Shown here: in pieces, positions 50,525-61,817 of the stretch
How positions within the stretch are numbered: position 1 is the stretch's first letter
Layout of the letters: each line of letters starts with the position of its first letter
Assembly: GCA_025594325.1 (NCBI GenBank)
Contig: JANHCV010000001.1
Location: 4,464,001-4,528,000 of the forward strand
From: Blastocladiella emersonii ATCC 22665
Lineage: Eukaryota; Blastocladiomycota; Blastocladiomycetes; Blastocladiales; Blastocladiaceae
Length of the DNA: 64,000 nucleotides
Direction: 5' to 3'
Program-made: the position numbers and the translations under genes
Notes under the pieces: generated by a model
The model's input: the letters and a program-made list of their open reading frames with translations, nothing else
Databases searched by the model: none
What the model was told of the DNA's origin: nothing

Positions 50525-52877
50525 ATGGAATCGCTCGTTGCCAACGTCCAACTCGCTGCATCGCTCGGCGCGTCGCCCGCCCTCGCGCTTGCCGCGATCC
50601 AGCGCGAGGTATCGGCGGCCGTCGAGAGCGCGGCCCATGCCGACAGCGAGGACGGCGCGCGCCGCAAAGTCGACCGCGTCAAGCAGGAGCTCGCAGCGTC
50701 AGGCGTTCTCGATCAGCTCGCGCGCTCTCTTCGTTCCGCACAACCCGGTTCGGCTTCACGAGAGCCGCGGAAGAGCCGCGAGGCCGACCAGGTCATTGGC
50801 GCGCTGAGCAGGATGCTCCTGTCTCGGCCCGCACCTCCACCACCATCGCGCCAGGCACCCCTTTCTCGCCGTGCTCGTGAACAGCCCGCGCCGTCGCCAC
50901 CTCCCCAACCGCGCAGCCCGGCTCCCGCTCCGCTGCTCCCAGCAGTCGACGTCCCGGCCAACTCGCACTCCGAGTCGACCTTTGACGAGCCGCTGACTCG
51001 CTGCGCCGCTGTCCTGCGAATCTCTCAGCTGAGCGAGCTCACGGCCGAGCTGCCCGCCGGTGTACGTTCGCTCGCGCTCCCCCTCATCGCCAACAAACTC
51101 ACACACAACCGAGTAGACCACCGTCGCCGTCCACGCTCTGGTCCACGGGCACACGGCCGAGTCCGTCGTACTCGTATCCGAGACCCGAAATCCACCCCTC
51201 GACCTCGCCCTGCCGCTCCCAAGCGACGCCCCGCCCGGCCCACCGCTCGCCGCGACGCCCTCGGACGGCGGCCTGCTCGCCGTGTCCGCGTGGAAACCCG
51301 GCGCCCGCGGCCCGCTCCTGCTCGGGTGCGCGCCCATCCCGTGGCCCGCGCTCCTCGACGAGGCCCCGCACACCATCCCGGTCGTCGACAACGAGACGCA
51401 CCAGGTCCAGTGCCGCGTGACTCTCGCACTCGAGTCGACGCCGACCTCGACCGGCCGCCTCCCCGTCTCCGCGGCCGCACCCTCCCCCGGCCTGTGGACC
51501 CCAACCGCTGTCGCGCGGTGGTGGCAGACGCACGTCCAGACGCACGCGCGCCGGTTCGGCCGCCCGCCCGCGTGCGGGGCGCACGTCCCGCCGGGGATCT
51601 GGGTCACGGACGAGACGGGGGACCGCGTGCCCTTGCCGCTCCTCCTCGCGCGCGCCGTCGGGCCGTTACCGGGCATCGCGACGGCGGCCGCCGCGGCGCG
51701 GTTCGTCGCCACGCTCCCGCTCCTGTCTGGCGGGTGCGACGCGAGCGCGCACCGGTGGCAGTCGCCGAAATTCACGCTCGCCGTGGGCGCCGTCGCGCAC
51801 GACCACGACCGCGCGGTCCTCCTCGCCGCGCTGCTCCGCGGGATCCGGCGCGAGGCGCTCATCGTGCTCGGGTCCTCGCACGAGTTTGGGGGAGCGAGCA
51901 GCGGCGGCGGCGGGTGCTGGGTCGCCGTCATGGACCACGATCCCGCGACGCGCCGCGTCGTGCCCGGCACCGTCCGCGTCGCCAACCTTGCGGCGGGGGC
52001 GCTCGACGCGCGGATCCCGTGGCGCGGGCCCAACGAGATCCCCGGGTGGACCGTCACCGCGGCCGTCGCGTGGCACGGCGTCTACGCACACGAGGGCGCC
52101 GGCGCAGTCCACGGCGCGGATATCGCGTCGTGGGATGTGCGCGCGAGCGGCGCCGGCTGGCGTGCGCTCGCGCTCGACCCGGCGACGGTCGCGCTCGAGG
52201 CGACGACGGGCGCCGTGGCGCGAGTCCAGGGGAGCGGGACGAGCGGGTTCCAGCACACTGTCGTCGAGCCGCTCTGGCGCACCCGACGAGTCCGCCCGCT
52301 CCCCGCGGTTTGGGTTCCTTCGACGGCGGCCGCGGCCGAGGTCGCGCTCGCGACGGCGCTCCAGGCGTGGGTCGCCGAGCACCGCGGGTTCCTCGACCTC
52401 GACACCGCGTGGGACCCGGTCCTGTGCTGGGCCATGCATTCGGCGCTCGCCGCCATGGACGCTCGTGCCATCAACGCCTCGGGTGCAACCGACTTTGACC
52501 TCGCGGCCGCCGTGCGCGCCTCGATCCCCGCCGGCTGGCTGTTCCGCGCGGCCCCGCTCGCCACGCCAGCGCGCCTGTTCCCGCCAGGGACCGCGGCCGC
52601 GACGCACGTCACGGAGACGGTTCGGCGCGCCATGGGCGAGTGGTCGCGGCACGCGCCCGCGGCATCTATGCTGCGCGAGGCCAGCGCCGCGGCCGTGTGG
52701 GCGGGCGCGGTGTACGTCGGCGGGTCGGGCGCCGCGCGGTGTTTGTGGGTCATGGTCGGCGTGGCTGTCAGCGAGGAGGATGGCGATGGCGATCGCACGG
52801 CGGCGGCCGGGTCGTCGTTCATGGGCGACTTTGATGAGACTAGCGTCGACGGGAGTATGCTCTCCTTCACGACGTAG
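50525..52877 (+). CDS. Probable CEP76-like centrosomal protein
   Basis: Exons 50525-51061 and 51117-52877 (55-nt intron, GTACGT donor) give 765 aa. The N-terminus (ESLVANVQLAASL...RKVDRVKQELAASGVLDQL) resembles the helical CEP76 start that ends in IKALRRRGIIDDVMKEL. A proline-rich linker and a C2-like beta region follow. At about residues 410-470, WQSPKFTLAVGAVAHDHDRAVLLAALLRG and later GGGCWVAVMDHDP recall the transglutaminase-like fold of CEP76/CC2D2A (DHAVLLCSLLLGFGLDAYV...HAWVM). In CEP76 this fold is thought to be catalytically inactive. CEP76 restrains centriole re-duplication. The protein is acidic near the C-terminus. Assignment rests on fold-level similarity and should be tested by profile search. 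Confidence 0.55.
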
Positions 52878-52919
52878 CGTGAGACGGTAATACATGCGGG
52901 GCGCGACGGGCCCCGGTTC

Positions 52920-52927
52920 GACGCGTC
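52920..52927. promoter_or_regulatory. GACGCGTC octamer upstream of the PQ-loop gene
   Basis: An exact copy lies 233 bp before the ATG at 53160 and 43 bp after the end of the CEP76-like gene. Confidence 0.3.
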
Positions 52928-53159
52928 GCGCGTCATTGCCTGCCCCACGTGATGATTAGGTTAAGTCCGCTTGCCCTCTTTCCCTCGTCGCCGACCCCCT
53001 CTCTCACGACCTTTCTAGCATTCCACCGAGCGCCGCGGCCCTCGTAACGTAGCTACACTCGGCCGACTTGTTGCATCGGCACCGCGCACACCCGCCCGTT
53101 GCGTCTCAGCCTCCATCGCATCGCACAAGCTCGCTCGCATTCACGGACTCGGATTCGAC

Positions 53160-56113
53160 ATGGTGCAGCTCATGCCGCTCCTCGGCAGCCCGCTGCCCGC
53201 GCCGCCCGCCGCCGCCATGGACGGCTCCTGCCCCGCGCCACACTCGGACGCTGGACTCGTCTTCTCGACGCTCCTGCTCGCCGGCATCGTCATCTCTTAC
53301 GTCCCTCAGGTCCGCTACCCCGGGGTTTCTCGTCCGACGAGACGCTTACAACTTTTGGTGACCTGTGTAGCAAGCGAAAATCGTGCTGCGCAAGTCGTCC
53401 GAGGGCCTGTCGCCGTGGTTCCTCCTGCTCGGCGCCATCGCGACCATCTCGACGGTCGCCAACGTGCTGCTGCTTCAGTTTGGCGTCCTCGCGTGCTGCT
53501 CCGTGTGGTCGCCGCTCGCGTGCTTTGAGAACTCGCTCGGCCTCATCCAGGTCGCGGCCCAGGCCGTCATGTTCCTCGTCATGTACGCTGCCCATGGCTT
53601 CCGCGGTTGGACGACGCGCGCTCACACCTCTCGCGCGTAGCCTGGCCCTGTACATGGCCTACTTCCCGACCCACCTCAAGGCGTGCGACGCGTCCGAGGT
53701 CGCCCCGCTGCTGACCGAGGACCCGGACGTGGTCGAGGTGCTTCCGCCCGCGACCAAGGCCAACCTGTGGCGCGTGTCGCGCGCCGTCGCCGCCACGGTC
53801 CTCGTCTACCTCGTCGCCGTCATCGCGGGCGTCGCGGGTCTCCTCTACTGGACCGTGCAGACCTCCCGCCCGACGCCCACGCAGCCGCCGACGCCTGGGT
53901 CCGACCCGTTCGCGCCCTCGGCGCTCCTCACCGCGGTCGCCGGCGGACTCGGCGCCATCGCCACCGTCATGAGCTGCTGCCAGTTCCTCCCGCAAATCGC
54001 CGCGACATACGCGGCCAAGACGCCCGGCGCGCTGTCCATCGGCACCATGGCCATGCAGACCCCCGGCACCCTGCTCCTCATCTACTCGCTCGCGTCGCGC
54101 CCCGGAACCAACCTCTCGACGTACCTCTCGTACGTGGTCTCGGCCACGTGCCAGGGCACCCTGCTCGCGCTTGCCGTGTTCTACACGTGGCGCGCGCGCC
54201 GGTCCGCCGCTGCCGTCGGCGACTCGGGCGAGAGCGGTCGGCGCCGACTCTTCACGTACGGCGACCTCGCGGTCCAGGACGAGGAGGACGGCGTGCCCAG
54301 CCTGCACCACCGGTCCGGCAGCATCGACGCTACGGGCACCGCGTTGCCTGCCGGCGCGAACGACGAGGACGAGCCGCTGCTCGAGGAGACGGTCGTGGTC
54401 GGCGGTAGCGCTGCCGCCCCCGCAACTACGTCCATTGCGTCCGGCGCCACCACCGCCGTCGCCGCACCGCCGTCGTCCACCCACTTTGCGATCCCGAGCC
54501 ACGGCCAGCCCGGCATGGCGTCGCCGCCGCAGTCGCCGCTCGGGTCGACCGTCGCCGTCCGCTCGCTGTACCTCGGCGGCGACGCGAAATCCGTCACGTC
54601 CGCGTACGGCGGCGGCGTCGGCAGCACGGTCCTCGGCAGCGAGGACATGGCCGACGGCGTCGTACCGCCGATCCCGCCGTTGCCCGAGGTCGCCGCGGAC
54701 CTGATCCAGATCGATACCACGCCAACGACGGCAGCGCCCGCCGAGGAGGTGGTGCAGCTCGAGCAGCAGCACATGGCGGGCCCAACGCCGATCCCGCCCG
54801 TCGTCCTGTCGTCGCTCCTCAACGGGCTGTTCGGCGCCGACGTCGCCGCGCCTGCGCCCGCGCCCGCACCCGCGCAGCTCGAGGAGCCCAAGGAGCCCGC
54901 CGCTGCCGCCATCGTCCCGACCGCCGACCTCGCCCCCGCCGAGGACGTCCCCGCGCCCGCCGCGCTGTCGATCGATACGGCCGTGCCCGCGCACCGCCCG
55001 CCGCTCTCGCCCATCGGCGAGGTCGCCGAACCCTCGTCCTCGTCCGGCTCGACCGTCGCTGACGGCGCCGAGTCGCCTGCGCCTGCGTCGCCCGTGTCGC
55101 CGTCCACGTTCCTCGGCCGCGAGGCGGAGGAGGACGACGCGGCGGCGATTGCGGAAGCTACGCGACTGCCCGAGTCGGAGGCGGACGCGGCGTCGATTCG
55201 CCCGAGTCTTTCGGCTGCGACGCTCGCTGACGAGGGCGAGGAGGAGGTCGAGGAGACGGCGGTGGGCATCCCCACGATCGAGATCACTCCGCCCACGCCC
55301 GCCGTCGAGGTCGACATCGACGCGGCGGCGTCGGCGTCCGGGCCTGTCGTCGCTCCCGTCGAGCCCGCCATCGCCGAGGAGGAGGAGGACGCGACCCCCG
55401 TCGTCGTGGAACCCGTCCCCGCGCCGCCGACCGAGGAGCCCGCTGCCCTCGCCGACCCCGTCGAGCCGCAGACGACCATCGAGATGGCCGTCGTCACGGC
55501 CGCCGTCGAGCCCTCGTTCGACGCCGGGATCATGTTCGCGCCCAGCGTCACGGCGACTGAGACGGAGACGGAGGCCGAGTCAGAGGAGGTCGATGATGCT
55601 GCCGCGGCCGAGGTCATCGAGCGCGTCGAGCCCACGGCCGCCGAGTCGGTGTCCGAGGATGATGCGTTCACCGCTGCTCCCGCCGACGCCGAGGCCGAGC
55701 CGCAGCTCGCGCCCGAGCCCGCCGCCGCTGCACCCGAGGCCGACGACGACGCGGTGCCGCCAACCGTCGAGGTCGAGTCCACCACCACCAACATCGACGC
55801 CGTCCCGCGCCGCGACGCCGCTGCCGAGTACCTGGTCCGCGCCAGCTCGCCCGTCGAGGACCTGCCCGCCGAGGACTTTGCGTCCATGGCGGCGGCCGTC
55901 GAGGTCGAGTTTGCCCCGTCCACCGCTACGCTGTCGTCCCTCACCGAGTCGGGCGACGGCGACGGCGACGGCGACGACAACGAGGCCGAGGACACGTCGG
56001 CGTCGACGCCCGCGCCCGCGGCCGCCAAGAAGCAGGCGCCGGGCGGCAAGAAGAAGGCGGGCAAGACGGGGAGCCAGCGGAGCAAAAAGGGTAAGAACCG
56101 GCCTAAGTGGTGA
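53160..56113 (+). CDS. PQ-loop membrane protein with a very long acidic C-terminal tail
   Basis: Exons 53160-53309, 53371-53582 and 53641-56113 give 944 aa; introns of 61 and 58 nt. The first 350 residues hold seven hydrophobic helices and two PQ-loop motifs: VISYVPQQAKIVLRKSSEGLS and CQFLPQIAATYAAKTPGALS. Such proteins (cystinosin, Ypq, SWEET relatives) are lysosomal or vacuolar transporters or transport regulators. The remaining 590 or so residues are disordered, rich in Ala, Glu, Pro, Val and Thr, strongly acidic, and end in a basic KKKAGKTGSQRSKKGKNRPKW. Family members rarely exceed 400 aa, so the tail is unusual. The exon joins keep the helix VMFLVILALYMAYFP intact. Substrate cannot be told from sequence. 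Confidence 0.85.
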
Positions 56114-56465
56114 GTGAGCGAGCGGGTTGGTGATGGTGACGAGGAGGCGGATGTATATGATCTTATGTATTGGTTTACGCTCGCACACGCGAAGGGGAGG
56201 ATTTGGTGAAGTCTCGGCGAATGGCAGCAACGGGCGGCCATGACCACGGGCGCGATGGTCGCGACCATGGCCAACGCGCGACCAAGTCACTGATCTCAAC
56301 GGGACACCCGTGCACACAGGACCGAGTTGCTAAGAACGAGAGTTTTATCAAGTACAAAAGGTTGTGGTTATCAAACGAGTAGTAATGGCTTCCTCCTCCA
56401 GCGGGGACACAAGACAGAGACACACCCAGAGCACGACGAGCGAGCGTCGGGCCGAGCCGAGCAGC

Positions 56466-57725
56466 TTAGAAGTCGTCGTCCATGGAGAAGGAGTGGGACG
56501 ACGAGGACATGACGTTGGCCTTCTGGTACTCGCCGACCTTCTTCTCGAAGAAGTTGGTCTTGCCCTGGAGCGAGATCATCTCCATGAAGTCGAAGGGGTT
56601 CTCGGCGTTGTAGACCTTGGGGCAGTCGAGGGCGACGAGCAGGCGGTCCGCGACAAACTCAATGTACTTGGCCATGAGGTCCGAGTTCATGCCGATGAGC
56701 TTGACGGGGAGCGCGTCCGTCAGGAACTCGATCTCGATGGCCACGGCCTCCTTGATGATCTTGGTGACCGTGGAGACGGGCGGCTTGTGCTTGAGGTGCG
56801 AGAAGAGCAGGCACGCGAAATCGCAGTGCAGGCCCTCGTCGCGCGAGATGAGCTCGTTGGAGAAGGTGAGGCCGGGCATCATGCCGCGCTTCTTGAGCCA
56901 GAAGATGGACGCGAAGGCGCCCGAGAAGAAGATGCCCTCGACGGCGGCGAAGGCGACGAGGCGCTCGGCAAACGACGTGTTGCGGTCCTCGATCCAGCGG
57001 CAGGCCCAGTCGGCCTTGCGCTTGATGCACGGGATGGTGTCGATGGCGTTGAAGAGGTGGTCGCGGTACTGCGGGTCGCGGATGTACGTGTCGATGAGCA
57101 GCGAGTACATTTCGGCGTGGATGTTCTCGATCATGATCTGGAAGCCGTAGAAGCAGCGGGCCTCGGGGACCTGCACCTCCTGCGAGAAGCGTTCGACGAG
57201 GTTCTCGTTGACGATGCCGTCCGAGGCGGCGAAGAAGGCCAGGACGTGGGCGATGAACTTGCGCTCGTCGTCGTTGAGGCGGTTCTCCCAGTCGTTGTAG
57301 TCCTTGGTCAGGTCCACCTCCTCGGCGGTCCAGAACGACGCCTCGGCCTTCTTGTACATCTGCCAGATGTCGTTGTACTTGATGGGGAACAGCACGAACC
57401 GCTTCTTGTTCTCCATGAGGATGGGCTCCTCGAGCTCGACGTTGGACAGCAGGCTGCGCACGGGGCCGCGGACTGCGGACGTCGACGGCGCGTCCTTGGC
57501 GGCAGCAGCAGCCGCGGTTGATGGCGTCGCGGCGGCGGCCTTGCCGTTGGCGGCAGCGACGACGGCAGCACCGGCCGACTTCTTCTGCGAGTCGACCTCG
57601 AGCGTCTCGAGGTTGCCTGTCAGCTTGGTGCGCGGCGTGTCGTCGAGCAGCGGCGTCGGTGGCGCGGCGGCCGAGGCCTTGACGGGCGACTTGCGGGCAG
57701 CAGCGGTGGTCATCTTGTTGGGCAT
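56466..57725 (-). CDS. RNR2: Ribonucleotide reductase small subunit (class Ia)
   Basis: Intronless, 419 aa. The diiron and radical site is complete: [34 protein letters not shown] (Glu200, His203 and the radical Tyr207), [10 protein letters not shown] and [10 protein letters not shown]. The C-terminal FSMDDDF is the tail that docks on the large subunit. It supplies the tyrosyl radical for reducing ribonucleotides to deoxyribonucleotides. The first 95 residues are Ala-rich and longer than in animals. A second Met four codons in is an alternative start. Fungal RNR genes are classic MBF targets; in the 971-bp upstream stretch a GACGCGTC lies at 58439-58446, about 715 bp from the ATG. Confidence 0.97.
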   Translation of the reverse strand: MPNKMTTAAARKSPVKASAAAPPTPLLDDTPRTKLTGNLETLEVDSQKKSAGAAVVAAANGKAAAATPSTAAAAAAKDAPSTSAVRGPVRSLLSNVELEEPILMENKKRFVLFPIKYNDIWQMYKKAEASFWTAEEVDLTKDYNDWENRLNDDERKFIAHVLAFFAASDGIVNENLVERFSQEVQVPEARCFYGFQIMIENIHAEMYSLLIDTYIRDPQYRDHLFNAIDTIPCIKRKADWACRWIEDRNTSFAERLVAFAAVEGIFFSGAFASIFWLKKRGMMPGLTFSNELISRDEGLHCDFACLLFSHLKHKPPVSTVTKIIKEAVAIEIEFLTDALPVKLIGMNSDLMAKYIEFVADRLLVALDCPKVYNAENPFDFMEMISLQGKTNFFEKKVGEYQKANVMSSSSHSFSMDDDF

Positions 57726-58696
57726 GTAAGAGTGACGTGGAGGGGGGAGTTTTCTACTCGCAAGCAGCGGGTCGGCGTGAGTGCCAGCTGAGGGCGGAGA
57801 GAGAGCGGGAGGGAGGGGCGCGGGGCGGGGCAGCGGAGGAGAGGGTGAGCCGTCGTCCCAGACCCCGTGAGCGTGAACGTGAGCGACTCGTCCCGACCCG
57901 AATGGAAGGGACGGCCGGGCGCGCGGCTCACAGGGCGAACATGAGCGTTACATGGTGCAAGAGTCGATACATACGCGAAGGGAGGGGGGTAACGGGTTCT
58001 AGGAGTGCTCTGCAGCGAGGGAGACGCGAGCGAGGTGTGCGAGGGGAGACGAGCTTCGGGTGACGGCGGAGAGAGAGCGAGCGAGCGGCGCGGCGGTAAA
58101 GAGTCAGAGCGCGCGGACGGGCGGCCGTGTGAAGCGCCAGGAGCAGCCGGACCCGATGGCAGGATAGCGGCGTCGAAGGGCCGGCCGAGATGACCGGCGA
58201 GCCCGATCGCACGCCTTCTCGTCTGTCAGTCGTTGGTTCGCCGCGGCAGCGGCTTGCTCGCGAGTTCAGTCACCCCGGCCGGCGGGTTCTGCTGCTCACC
58301 GCGAATAAAATCGGACCACCGTGCCAGCGATGACGCACATCGGATACCGGGTCGCGTCGTGGTGCGCGAGGACGTCGGGTGCCGGGTACGCGGCATTCAT
58401 GCAGCCGGACCCGGAGAACGCCGCGTCCGGACCGGCAGGACGCGTCGTTCACGGCCAACATTTTTGGAGCTAGCTCGCCGGCCTCGCCGAGCATTTCAAG
58501 GACGCGTTTCTCGATCGACAGACGACACTCAGAACGAGGAGGGACAACGGTTGAGACGATAAAGTAGAAATGCGTAATGACCAAGATTCATTCGATCCCC
58601 TCGGCTCGCGCCACGACCGACGCACCGCACCGAAGCGCACGCCGCCGAACCGCAACAAAACCGACACCGAGGCTCGCGCGAGACCTCGACCGCCTC
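57726..58696. other. RNR2 upstream region with GACGCGTC and variant
   Basis: 971 bp without a supported gene, between the RNR2 start and the 3' end of the eS10 gene. Purine-rich GAGCGAG tracts cover 57780-58100. GACGCGTC is at 58439-58446 and GACGCGTT at 58501-58508. The eS10 3' flank makes up the right end. Confidence 0.45.
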
Positions 58697-59779
58697 TTAC
58701 TGCTGAGCGGGGGCGGCAGCACCACGGCCAACACCGCGGAACTGGGGGCGGTAGTCGCCGGTGGCGCCCTCCTTCTTGTCCGAGCGGCGGTACTCCTCGC
58801 GGTCGCCGGTGGGGCGGGGGCCGCGGCGCTCACCCTCGGGGCGGGTGGTGCGCGTGGGGGCGCGGGTGGCCTTCTTGAACGTGTTGGGGAAGATCTCGGC
58901 GGGGATGTTGAGCTCGTTGCGGAGGAACTCAATACCTAGCGAACGCGCGCGATAGAGCGACGTTAGCTCCTCGCTCATTCGACGAACGGAGGGGTTGCGA
59001 GTGGGAGGGATTGCGCCACGCGTGGAACGAGGGACGCGGCTGCAACGTCAGGCGCGCTGGAGGGAGCTCCGCGCAGCGATCGGCGGCCGAGACGGCGAAA
59101 CGGACGGACGGACGGACAGACGGGCGTCATCGATGCGGAGAGGAAAGACGGCGGAGCTGTCAGCGATCGTGTCGTTGCGACGGGATCCGCAGCTATCGCG
59201 GCGTCGCGACGGATAGTCGCCACAGGGCGGGCGCGCAAGTCCGCGTGTGCAGCAAACCGGACGCGCAGCGTTCCTTCAGGCGAGGAAATAGCGCGACAGC
59301 GCCGGCGCAGAAATCGATCGGGCAGAGGTTCCCCGTGCTAGCGAGAAAATGCAGGGTGCTGGTGCCGGGAGCGAAATAGCAGCAAGAAACGGCGTTTCGC
59401 GCCGGTGTGCACGGCAGTCCATCCGTCCGTTCCGTCGTCATGCGTGTTGTCGATACATGGTTTTGCGCGCGGAGCTCCAGCCAGGCGATCGGCGAGCGTT
59501 TCATTCCACCCGGGCGGCGTGTAGGAGGCAGGGGGCGAGTGAGCGTGCGACAGCGGCGACCGTACCGGCGTCGGTCAGCGTGTAGTAGTAGTACTGCCAC
59601 GAGAACTGCGACTTGACGTAGCCGCGCGACTCGAGCGACTGCATGGTCTTGAGGACCTGCAGGTTGGGGATGGGGATGTCCTTGTGGCGGGGCTGCTCGA
59701 AGTCCTTGCGCGCAACCAGCACACCCTCGCGGAAGAGGTAAGTGTAAACGAGCTTCCGGTTTGTCTTAGGGATGAGCAT
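58697..59779 (-). CDS. RPS10: Ribosomal protein eS10
   Basis: Minus-strand exons 59566-59779 and 58697-58935 join across a 630-nt intron to 150 aa. MLIPKTNRKLVYTYLFREG, NLQVLKTMQSLESRGYVK and QFSWQYYYYTLTDAG are the eS10 core (a winged-helix domain), and the join restores LTDAGIEFLRNELNIPAEI. The tail is the usual Arg/Gly/Pro-rich extension (TRAPTRTTRPEGERRGPRP). It belongs to the head of the 40S subunit near the mRNA entry. The intron is ten times the local norm and contains a GGAC tandem repeat; I could not see snoRNA C/D boxes in it. A divergent gene starts about 310 bp away. Confidence 0.95.
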
Positions 59780-60088
59780 TTCGGTGATTCGTCGGTGCGT
59801 CGAGTAGCGTGTAGGCCCAGAACGACGGAAGAGAGCGAGCACCAATTGTAATGCTGGCTGGTTGAGCGTGGCGACCAACGGCTGGTGGAGGGAGTGGCGC
59901 AAACCTCGAATTCGACGTCACCTGACCTCAAACGCCACACTGTGGCCTGCCTGAGCCTCAGACGGCCCTCAGGTCAACCTGCAGGTGGAACCCCGTTGGC
60001 GCCCTCGCTCTCCGAAACAAGTACGACGTGCCAAACACCGCACCCGGAAGCAACGTAACTTGGAGCAAACCACTTTCTTGCACCTATC
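59780..60088. promoter_or_regulatory. Divergent promoter, eS10 / DUF2462-type gene
   Basis: This 309-bp region separates two small, basic, probably highly expressed genes. It contains a CCTGAGG-rich stretch (about 59925-59970) with CCTGACCTCA, CCTGAGCCTCAG and CCCTCAGGTC words that partly invert each other. No octamer is present. Confidence 0.35.
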
Positions 60089-60860
60089 ATGGCCCAGGGA
60101 CTCGTTAAGAACAACAAGGCGGCTGCCTCGATCACCAAGCACCACCGCAAGCCTGGTCCGGTCGCCTCGCTCCCCTCCAATCCTGCCGCACCCCTACACT
60201 CCACTCATCCAACCCGACCGCTTCAGAGACTTTCCATGATCCTATTTCACGTTCCATGACCCAATTTCACGTGTCTTGTCCCTGCCTCTACCCCGCGCAC
60301 TCCTCCACGCGGCGGTCAAGGTTCCGAGTTCTTACGAGGGCCATCCTCCGCTCCTTTACACTGGCCACTCGCACCTGGCTTAGCCCTCCTGCCTGATTGT
60401 CCCCAAAGCCGGCGCAAAACTGAGTCCTTTTGATCACCTTGCTCTCTGGCCCAGCGTGACAATTCGCGTCCCCGCCAACTCCCCCCCCCCCTCTGACGGT
60501 CATCCTTGACCTGCCTGCAATCTCGTCCCCGCTACTGAGAGTTAGTTCAATGACCTAACCGGTGCTGTCTCTTGTTTTCTCAGAGAAGGCCAAGGTCGGC
60601 AAGGGTGGCGTGGCCAAGAACTCGAAGCTGCAGAAGGTACGATCATCCGCGCCCATTCTCGGCTGCCCATGCGCTGACGACAACCATCGCGCCCGGCCGA
60701 GTAGAAGCTCAAGGCGCAGAGTGTCAACGACATCGAGCGCCTGATGGCGACCCGTGCCGCCGCGACGGGCAAGCTCAACATGATGAAGAAGCTCGCCGAC
60801 CCGTCGGCTCTCAACAAGAAGAACAAGAAGGGCACGAAGGCCGCGAAGAGCACCAAGTAA
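60089..60860 (+). CDS. Small basic protein, DUF2462/UPF0390 (C19orf53-like)
   Basis: Exons 60089-60155, 60584-60636 and 60705-60860 give 91 aa; introns are 428 and 68 nt. The start MAQGLVKNNKAAA, a Lys-rich middle (KPEKAKVGKGGVAKNSKLQKKLK) and the central IERLMATRAAA followed by a Lys-rich end match the short DUF2462 family (human C19orf53, which starts MAQGQRKF). These are nucleolar or ribosome-associated basic proteins of unclear role. The first donor is GTCCGG, weaker than the local norm, with a TCAG acceptor. The long first intron holds a 20-bp tandem repeat and a C-tract. A homologue search should confirm the first exon. Confidence 0.6.
60232..60271 (+). repeat. 20-bp tandem duplication inside an intron
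   Basis: TTCCATGATCCTATTTCACG (60232-60251) is followed directly by TTCCATGACCCAATTTCACG (60252-60271), differing at two positions. It lies in the long first intron of the DUF2462-type gene. Confidence 0.85.
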
Positions 60861-60953
60861 GTTCTCACATCGAGGATAGTCTCTCTCTCTCTCTTTCGTG
60901 CGGCCCGAACGATCGGGAACAGCCTTTGTACAAATTTCTTCATCATAGCATCA

Positions 60954-61727
60954 TTAGGTTTTCTTGTTAGACTCTTCTCCTCCCCGCCCTCGCTCCGTGA
61001 GAAGCTCGGCTGGGCCCGTCCCGTTGACCCAGTGGTAGGCGAGCTCGGCGGCAGGCTCTGCGTCAAGCTCCATCTTCACAACTGACTCGCTCAAGCCCAG
61101 CCTCGCGGCGAGGAGGCCGGCGAGCACATGTGGACACTACATGAGATGTATGTCAGCTGTCATCTGGGGCCAGGAGCGATGAGTGTGAGAGCGTACCATG
61201 ACGGTCTCAGCGCGTGTGATGACCTTGGTCGAGAACAAGGAGCAGGTGCAGTGCCGCCCGTTGAGTGAGCACGCCGCGGGTTGCGCCAATGCTCGTTCTG
61301 TTGACGTGGACGAGGAAGTGCCGCTGCGCCGGGACCTGGACGGAGGTGTAGTGGCCTTCTCCAACGTCCGCTCAAGCAGGTGTTCGAGGTCCTCGAGATC
61401 GGCGATGCACAAGGGCCCATCATTCCGCAGGGCAAAGTCGTAGAGCGTCGGTTCCTCGCCATCAACAATCGCGAGGGGATTGAGCGGAGGAAGAACGAGA
61501 GCAAACTGGACATCGGGCCGCGGCGTCTTGAGGACGACGAAGAGCGAGCGGTGCAACAGGGCGAGCGCATCCTCGAGCAGCTGCCCGTCGAGGATCACTG
61601 CGAGCCGCAGTAGCGCCTGGTCGCTCAGCTTGGAACTCGGTGCGAGCGGCGAGGTCTCGCCGCTTCGGAGCTCATAATCAGCTATTTGATTGATTGCATG
61701 GAGTACTGTGGAAAGGAGCGTTGTCAT
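60954..61727 (-). CDS. SWS1/ZSWIM7-like SWIM zinc-finger protein
   Basis: Minus-strand exons 61197-61727 and 60954-61136 (60-nt intron) give 237 aa. The spliced product has HCTCSLF...TVMCPHVLAGLLAARLG: a CxC-x15-CxH SWIM zinc site (Cys160, Cys162, Cys178, His180) with exactly the spacing of human ZSWIM7 (CSC-x15-CKH). The intron falls between the two halves of the zinc site, so the motif appears only after splicing. The N-terminal 65 residues are helical (ALLRLAVILDGQLLEDALALL). Residues 125-150 are Ser/Arg/Thr-rich and longer than in human. SWS1 works in the Shu complex, supporting Rad51 filaments in homologous recombination. It converges with the DUF2462-type gene, 93 bp apart. Confidence 0.72.
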
Positions 61728-61817
61728 GGTGGCTCAGCGGGGAGCGGTCGAAAGGGGCGGGTCACCCTTGTCGAGATCAGCCCGCGCCTGCCCGCGTGCC
61801 ACGTCAGCTGATGGCGC

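Noticed and set aside
58936-59565. C/D-box snoRNA inside the eS10 intron
   Set aside because: No RTGATGA C box with a paired CTGA D box was found on the transcribed strand by eye.
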